Of a DNA stretch of 64,000 nucleotides, positions 59,121 through 64,000 are shown piece by piece (the stretch's first letter is position 1; each line of letters begins with the position of its first letter). The translations under genes and the position numbers were made by a program. Origin of the DNA: Ailanthus altissimus (taxonomy: Eukaryota > Streptophyta > Magnoliopsida > Sapindales > Simaroubaceae); contig OX327702.1 in the NCBI GenBank assembly GCA_946807835.1, forward strand, positions 12,462,001 through 12,526,000, given 5' to 3'. The notes under the pieces were generated by a model. That model made no database searches. It was not told the origin of the DNA and worked only from the letters and a program-made list of their open reading frames with translations.

Positions 59121-61275
59121 TGTTGGGTGCTATTATTCTAGGGTGAATACATGTGTAATGTGTTCATCATAATGTAATAAGCATGTCATACATACAAATT
59201 TTGGCAGCGGAATAAGAAATTAAATTTCTCAATATGATAAACACATTAATTTAAATTGAATTAAATAATTAGGATAATTTAAAACATACCTTTGCCGATG
59301 ATTTGGTGATGATTAAAACTTCTCGGAGCTTACCTTGAAGTGATTCCTTGAACAATTCTAGTCTCCAACACTTGGCGAGATTAAAGTAGCTAGAATGGTA
59401 GCTTTAATTATGGTGTAGGATTTTTGTGTTCTTGTGCTTAAATTATTTGAGCAAATAAACTCTCTTTGCTTTCACTTTTGAAACAAAACTATTTCTTTTT
59501 TTTTTCCTACTAAGTCTCACTTGAAAGAAGAAAGATGAAAATAGATTTTCTTTTGTTTGAATTTCTTTCCAAGAGTGCAAAACTTGTCATGGCCGAATTT
59601 TTACTCCTCCCTTAACATAACTCTTATGCAAGTTTTACTAAAGTGAAAAACACACATGTCGTTTATCCTTTCCATTAAATAATTATACCAAAAGATTTTT
59701 CTTTCAGTTAATTAGACAATAGTATTTCAAATGAATTAATAAATATCAAAACAATATTTATTTCATTAAATAAAAAGCTTGGCCGAATATTGTCTTCTCT
59801 AAATTAACAAAATGAGACAATTTTCTTGTTTAACTATTTTAATAAATATTAAAAGCATTACAATGTAAATATTTTTACATAAATAATTCAAACCAAGACA
59901 AATGTTCTCATAATGACCTAAACACCATTTAAAATAATATATTAAAATACATGTTTTGTCTTAACAATATAAGACAAGAAGATAAACTCTAATTGTTTAA
60001 TTAATCCATTAAGATAAGTGTCTAACACATGCATTAAAGAAATAATATAATAAATATCAAATATTTATTCAAGACAAGTGTCCAACATATGTTTTAAAAA
60101 TAATATAATAAACATCATATGTTTATTCAAATAAAATAATGTCCAATTGTTACAAAAGCCAATGGTTTAATGACATGTGTTATGAATACCTTTTCTAGTA
60201 AAAAAGGTATTTATTTGCAACATTTGTAAATTATATTTTTCACTTTACAAAGAGATCCTTAAAACGAATCCTACTTCTAAAAATATCTCGGGTTGAACTA
60301 TTCGACTCGATTTGCTACCCGAGTGCTCAATGAGTATACATCATATTGTGAGACTCTCTAGATTCACGCTCGTTTATCTTACAGAACATTTTTGCAAGTC
60401 TGTGAACCGATGTCCTACACATACATTACGGATATTACAAAATGACGTATTGAACCATACAAGCTGAGGTTAACCATATTCGTATAAACTTTCCATCACC
60501 TATATCCTAGAAGAGCAGAGATATAGATTATTCCTGTTAAATCTCTATTTGTTCATCGGTGAACTTATCTCTAGATTTGTATCTTGATAAGCAATATACG
60601 CAAACACTTTTGTGATATTGTTTAATCTTGATGAAAACTCTTTCTTGGGCTTTTTGCTTATCACCATAAGACTTTTTGAGCTACAATTTCGAAGCATCTG
60701 ATAGATCTTATATCTACGTACACTGGACTCCATGAGCATTAGATCATACCTAGCGACACGCAGCGGTCAAACCATGAAAGGTATCTGACATTCGTAGAAC
60801 CAAAGTATAGTGAATCACTCATAAGCCCACTATGGCGCTCAGGTCAAATGACCACAAATACTACTCAACTCGAGAAGACCTTCAATTGACAGCTTCATAG
60901 AATGTCTATTGGAGGTCCTTATGAGTCAGTTCAGTATTCAGTTCTCATTAAATACCTGTATGTCTATACAAGCTTCCATTAAGCTCACAATCTACTAAGA
61001 TTAACCATCTAGACCATCCAGATATCGATATACACTGATCTATATATTAGAGTTTCACCGATAGATCCGCATTGGTAAAATAGACCAGGAGCATAATATT
61101 TTGAATATGCTTACATAATGACATTTTCTAGCACCATTTGCAACCCTTTGTAACTATGTCATTACTAATATATTTTAAGGTCTTTGTACCATTTTAGACA
61201 AGACTCTAACTTTTTAGATATTGCTAAATATTAGCACTAATCTAAACTCTTTTAGACTAAATGTAACTTTTTAAT
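59121..61275 (-). repeat. copia-A LTR inserted in the MULE Ulp1 gene
   Basis: It starts on the plus strand TGTTGGGTGC at 59121 and aligns with other minus-strand copia-A LTRs (31000-33155 and 1-1304), for example at 60300-60480 and 60720-61030. The right end, around 61275, stops about 90-120 bp short of a normal LTR start, so it is truncated and no target duplication is seen. It separates the DUF1985 part from the coiled-coil part of the gene. Confidence 0.75.
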
Positions 61276-62019
61276 TGGAGCCGTGCATAATTATTGTAGA
61301 GTACAGTCCATATAACTGTGCCCCAAGGATAGACATTAAACTCATCAAGATTATCTACGAGGTGAAGCATAAAATATTGTATGGCTCTATTCCGATCATG
61401 TGGCATTAACAATTTAAGACATACATAAAATAGACACATTTTTACTGCATCTATATCATTGTCAAATGTAACGCTCTTGAACTATGGATCCAAAGCCTTG
61501 TAGGTAACTTTTATTCAAAAAGTATTTGTACCATAGTCTATCACCTAACCCACTTATTGCAGGATAATCCCTCATCCTCAAATCAGAAATTAAATAAAAT
61601 TCTAGACGAGAGAATCTAATACGTCTTTTGCCTATATAGAACTATAATTCTTCATATAAATTTTTGGTATGTGTGCGTCTTAATAAAATCTCATGTGCTA
61701 AAATATCTGAAAATAGAATATCTGATACATCCAAAAAATAACAAAAACACGTGGTTCTAAATATTTTGACCTGGCTCAAAGTCAATTTGTCTTTTACATT
61801 TTGCATAACCCATAACTTCGAGTAAGTATGTACGGTCAATCGGCATAATTTATTTTCAGCAATTACATAGCTTTTTGAAACATTTTCCTTCTTGAAAAAA
61901 ATAAAGTTAAGAAATTATTAGCATAGTATTCGAAAAAATTATTATTAACATATAACAAACTATTATATAATTGGACAAAAACGTAATATTAAAACTAAAA
62001 AAGCAAAATATAATAATGA

Positions 62020-62715
62020 TAAAACAATTTAAAATTACAAAATTAAACACATTAAATTAAACAATTATTAATAAATAAATAAAAATACTAATTTTAAATT
62101 AATTAAAAAAATAAAAATATTTAATATTTTTTAAAATTGCCATGTGGCACCTTGCCATGGCTCCACGTGGCAGAGGCATATGGGGCACATACCATGCCAT
62201 GGGATGCGAGTTCCTGAAGTGCGCAGCACAGTGCGCAACCCACGGCGAGCCATAGTGTGCGCCCCACGCCGTGGCCACGCGCTAGCGCTTGTCTCACAGA
62301 AAATGGCTAGAATCTGACATTTTTGTCCTTTTTCGTTTTTGCATTTTCAGCGTTTTTCACAACTTTTCAACCTATTTTTCACATTACTAACACTACATCT
62401 ATACATTTCTAACAACTAAATAAAACAAAATACTAAAAAACACAACAAAACTAAATTTAGAAGAAAAAAACTCACCAAATTTTGCCTATTTTTTTTAATT
62501 TTTTAATTTCATAATGAATTATTTTAGCTCAAATCTTTAAAATATGCTAACCTTATAGTTGATCTATAAGTTATTGAGAATTTTGGGATAAAAGTTAGTG
62601 GCCAAGAGTAAGGGAGTGGATGTTTGAGAGAAAATCGATTTTAGTGGTAAGGATAAAATGGGAAGAAATTTGTGTTTTGGTTAATATATAATAAGCTATT
62701 TGAATGCGGTTAAAA
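62020..62715 (-). repeat. MULE right terminal inverted repeat
   Basis: This is the reverse complement of the left end with substitutions and short gaps. Clear matches are 'ctaaatttag' near 62450, 'cattactaacac' near 62383, and 'tggttaatata' near 62679. It ends GCGGTTAAAA before TATAATTAT. A GC-rich block at 62139-62290 faces the corresponding one in the left repeat. Confidence 0.85.
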
Positions 62716-63905
62716 TATAATTATATGAGATATAATTATATTTTATTAGGAGAATATGGACTACTAAAAGAAAAGAAACTACAAGAAATTCAATATGTTC
62801 TTCTAATTTTTTGTATTTTATTTATTTTTATAAATTTCAAAGACTCGGTCAATACTAATATTTTATATTTTATTTCATATAATGATTTATATTATAAAAT
62901 ATGCCCATGCCTTATTACATACCATTTAGATCTAAGATATGCCTACTCAGTGTATTATAACATGCTATAAATAAATGTGTCATTATATTTATTTCTTTCT
63001 AAAAAAGTTTTAATTTAGATTTAGTAAATTGACACAAAGTATACTAATTAATTATTAGACTTAATTAAAATAGTTTTAATTAATCTAATAGGATATTACT
63101 TTTTATTAGATTAAACCCAGTAATTTCACATTGTACTAACTAAGCATATTAAATAGTTTATTATGTATTAGTTATTCATAATTAATTAGATTTTAGTGTA
63201 AAAATATGGTAATTTATTTAATTATTAATAGAATTAGATTCTAGAAACACATAGAATAAAACCTATGATCAATAATTGATTAGTAGCAATAGTTTTCACT
63301 AGGATTATAAAATGTGAGATATTTTATAAAAACAAAACCTACAACATAAATCGCAAGTAGAGAGGGTTATATGACAATTTGACTCATGATCTGCATCATT
63401 AGTTTAAAAATGTGAGATTTATGTGGCGCCTTGTAATGACTTTGCTTTCGTTCTCCATACAAAGGGTGTCCGTTTGAATCAATATCAAGGTTAATTTTCA
63501 AAAGATAGAATTTCTAGATGTATTTCTAGATTGACTTATCCTATGGCAGCAACTTTGGAGTTAACTTTAGGAATTCGAAATGATGCATCACACTTACATA
63601 AATATAATTATATAGATAATTATATTTAAACCAAAATAAACGGTAGTTAATTAATATAGAAGTTATAAGATAACTTGAAGGCATTAATTAAGACTATCTC
63701 AGTTTAAATTGAAATTAATCTGACCTACCCTATGGCGGTACATTAATTTTTGTAAATTAGATTATTGTGGTATAGAAATTTTTTTAGAGTTTGTACCTTT
63801 TATTCTCTTGCATCATGTATTATGTTTAAAGTATTATACCATAATTGTGATGATATTTGAGTATAAATGATTTAGTTTCTTTATTTACTATTTTCAGCAT
63901 ATCCC
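62716..63905 (+). other. copia-B leader, downstream half
   Basis: It continues the plus-strand copia-B leader after the MULE and matches the reverse complement of 5168-6440 in the first copy (for example near 62750-62890, the 'gtgtccgttt' segment near 63467 and 'gcatcatgtatta' near 63810). The 88-codon ORF at 62704-62970 crosses the MULE boundary and is chance. Confidence 0.7.
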
Positions 63906-64000
63906 TTGATCACAATATTATCTAATGACAAATGAATTGGCAAAACTTTTGTGAAATAGAAAAGTATTATAAACATCGTACTTGATTTATGAGAACCAAA
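63906..64000 (+). pseudogene. copia-B gag start, cut by the window end
   Basis: The copia-B gag begins here. The reading PLITILSNDK is the same as in the first copy (which has MTNPLITILSNDKL from 5167), but the ATG is lost, and stops follow after NDK and after FVK. The window ends 95 bp in. Confidence 0.75.

Larger units (their letters stand above)
54680..61900 (-). pseudogene. DUF1985-coiled-coil-Ulp1 (C48) protease gene in the MULE
   Basis: Read on the minus strand. DUF1985 part (61839-61257): LSQVKIFRTTCFCYFLDV, LAHEILLRRTHTKN and, after a frameshift, NLDEFNVYPWGTVIW. Coiled-coil part (59068-58880): MDDLEIRLFTRIDKVNSELS and KIDRISSEVVSRVAKAEEDI. Linker (58746-58468): LRRKAAAQVSSYTNPLKKP. 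Ulp1 cysteine protease: VYIPLNIN and KHW with the His at 57811-57816, LYDSG with the Asp at 57760-57768, then CHSDEIIIKYLEPLRV, and QQKVGSEDCGTFVC with the Cys at about 54766. Ulp1 enzymes cleave SUMO or related proteins; the role in MULEs is unknown. A candidate GT-AG intron is at 58759-58836. Two LTR insertions and several stops and frameshifts break the gene. Confidence 0.85.
50428..62715 (+). mobile_element. Mutator-like transposon (MULE) carrying a Ulp1 protease gene
   Basis: This is a 12.3-kb DNA transposon. Long terminal inverted repeats lie at about 50428-51120 and 62020-62715. The flanks carry the 9-bp TATAATTAT (50419-50427 and 62716-62724), the usual size of a MULE target duplication, though the site is AT-rich. 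Inside are a MuDR-type transposase on the plus strand (about 51261-54230) and a convergent DUF1985-Ulp1 gene on the minus strand (about 61900-54680). MULEs with a Ulp1-like gene are known in plants (Kaonashi-type in rice, CUMULE in melon). This copy holds two later LTR insertions (54953-57750 and 59121-61275), so its original length was about 7.3 kb. Both genes contain stops, so it is not autonomous. Confidence 0.85.

Noticed and set aside
62704..62970. 88-codon plus-strand ORF
   Set aside because: It crosses the MULE end into copia-B leader, so it cannot be an ancestral gene; composition is AT-driven.

Overview
This window is repeat-dominated nuclear DNA from a flowering plant, probably a dicot: it is AT-rich and almost entirely made of nested, decayed transposable elements. 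Plant signatures are the Ty1/copia and Ty3 (chromovirus, Tekay-like, Athila/Tat-like) LTR retrotransposons with tRNA-iMet or tRNA-Asp primer binding sites, a plant L1-type LINE with a C-terminal RNase H, and a Mutator-like transposon (MULE) that carries a DUF1985-Ulp1 protease gene. I see no intact protein gene, no rRNA or tRNA gene and no CRISPR array. The only host-gene sequence recognised is a broken fragment of CMP-KDO synthetase (KDSB) at 12447-12944.

Family names used here are mine. copia-A has long LTRs (about 2.2-2.4 kb), copia-B has LTRs of about 1.6 kb, and copia-C has LTRs of about 0.8 kb.

Layout. 1-1304: copia-A LTR (-). 1318-12446: one copia-B element (-), with a decayed gag-pol and a long 5' leader split by a deleted chromovirus (6542-10124). 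12447-12944: KDSB fragment. 13361-20632: gag-only copia-C element (-), whose 5' LTR is split by a 2.8 kb Tekay-like solo LTR (15648-18481) and a truncated Athila/Tat-like piece (18760-20505). 20633-24508: AT-rich intergenic DNA with a 1.5 kb fold-back element (21620-23115) and a small hairpin element. 24509-25340: possible short copia LTR plus five 34-bp tandem repeats. 25341-37810: copia-A element (+), broken by a Tekay-like solo LTR (26590-30714, itself holding another LTR at 26703-28041) and by the 3' end of a second copia-A element in the opposite direction (30957-33630). 38041-41535: decayed LINE. 41522-47920: copia-A LTR tails, leader, an Athila/Tat-like LTR (44415-45830) and decayed gag-pol. 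From 48262 to beyond the window end: a second copia-B element (+), whose leader is split by the MULE.

The most interesting object is the MULE at 50428-62715. It has long terminal inverted repeats of roughly 700 bp, a candidate 9-bp target duplication, a MuDR-type transposase on the + strand (with an internal segmental repeat), and a convergent DUF1985-coiled-coil-Ulp1 gene on the - strand. The Ulp1 gene has been split by two later LTR insertions, yet its His, Asp and Cys triad positions are still readable. Both copia-B copies were hit by foreign elements at nearly the same place in their leader.
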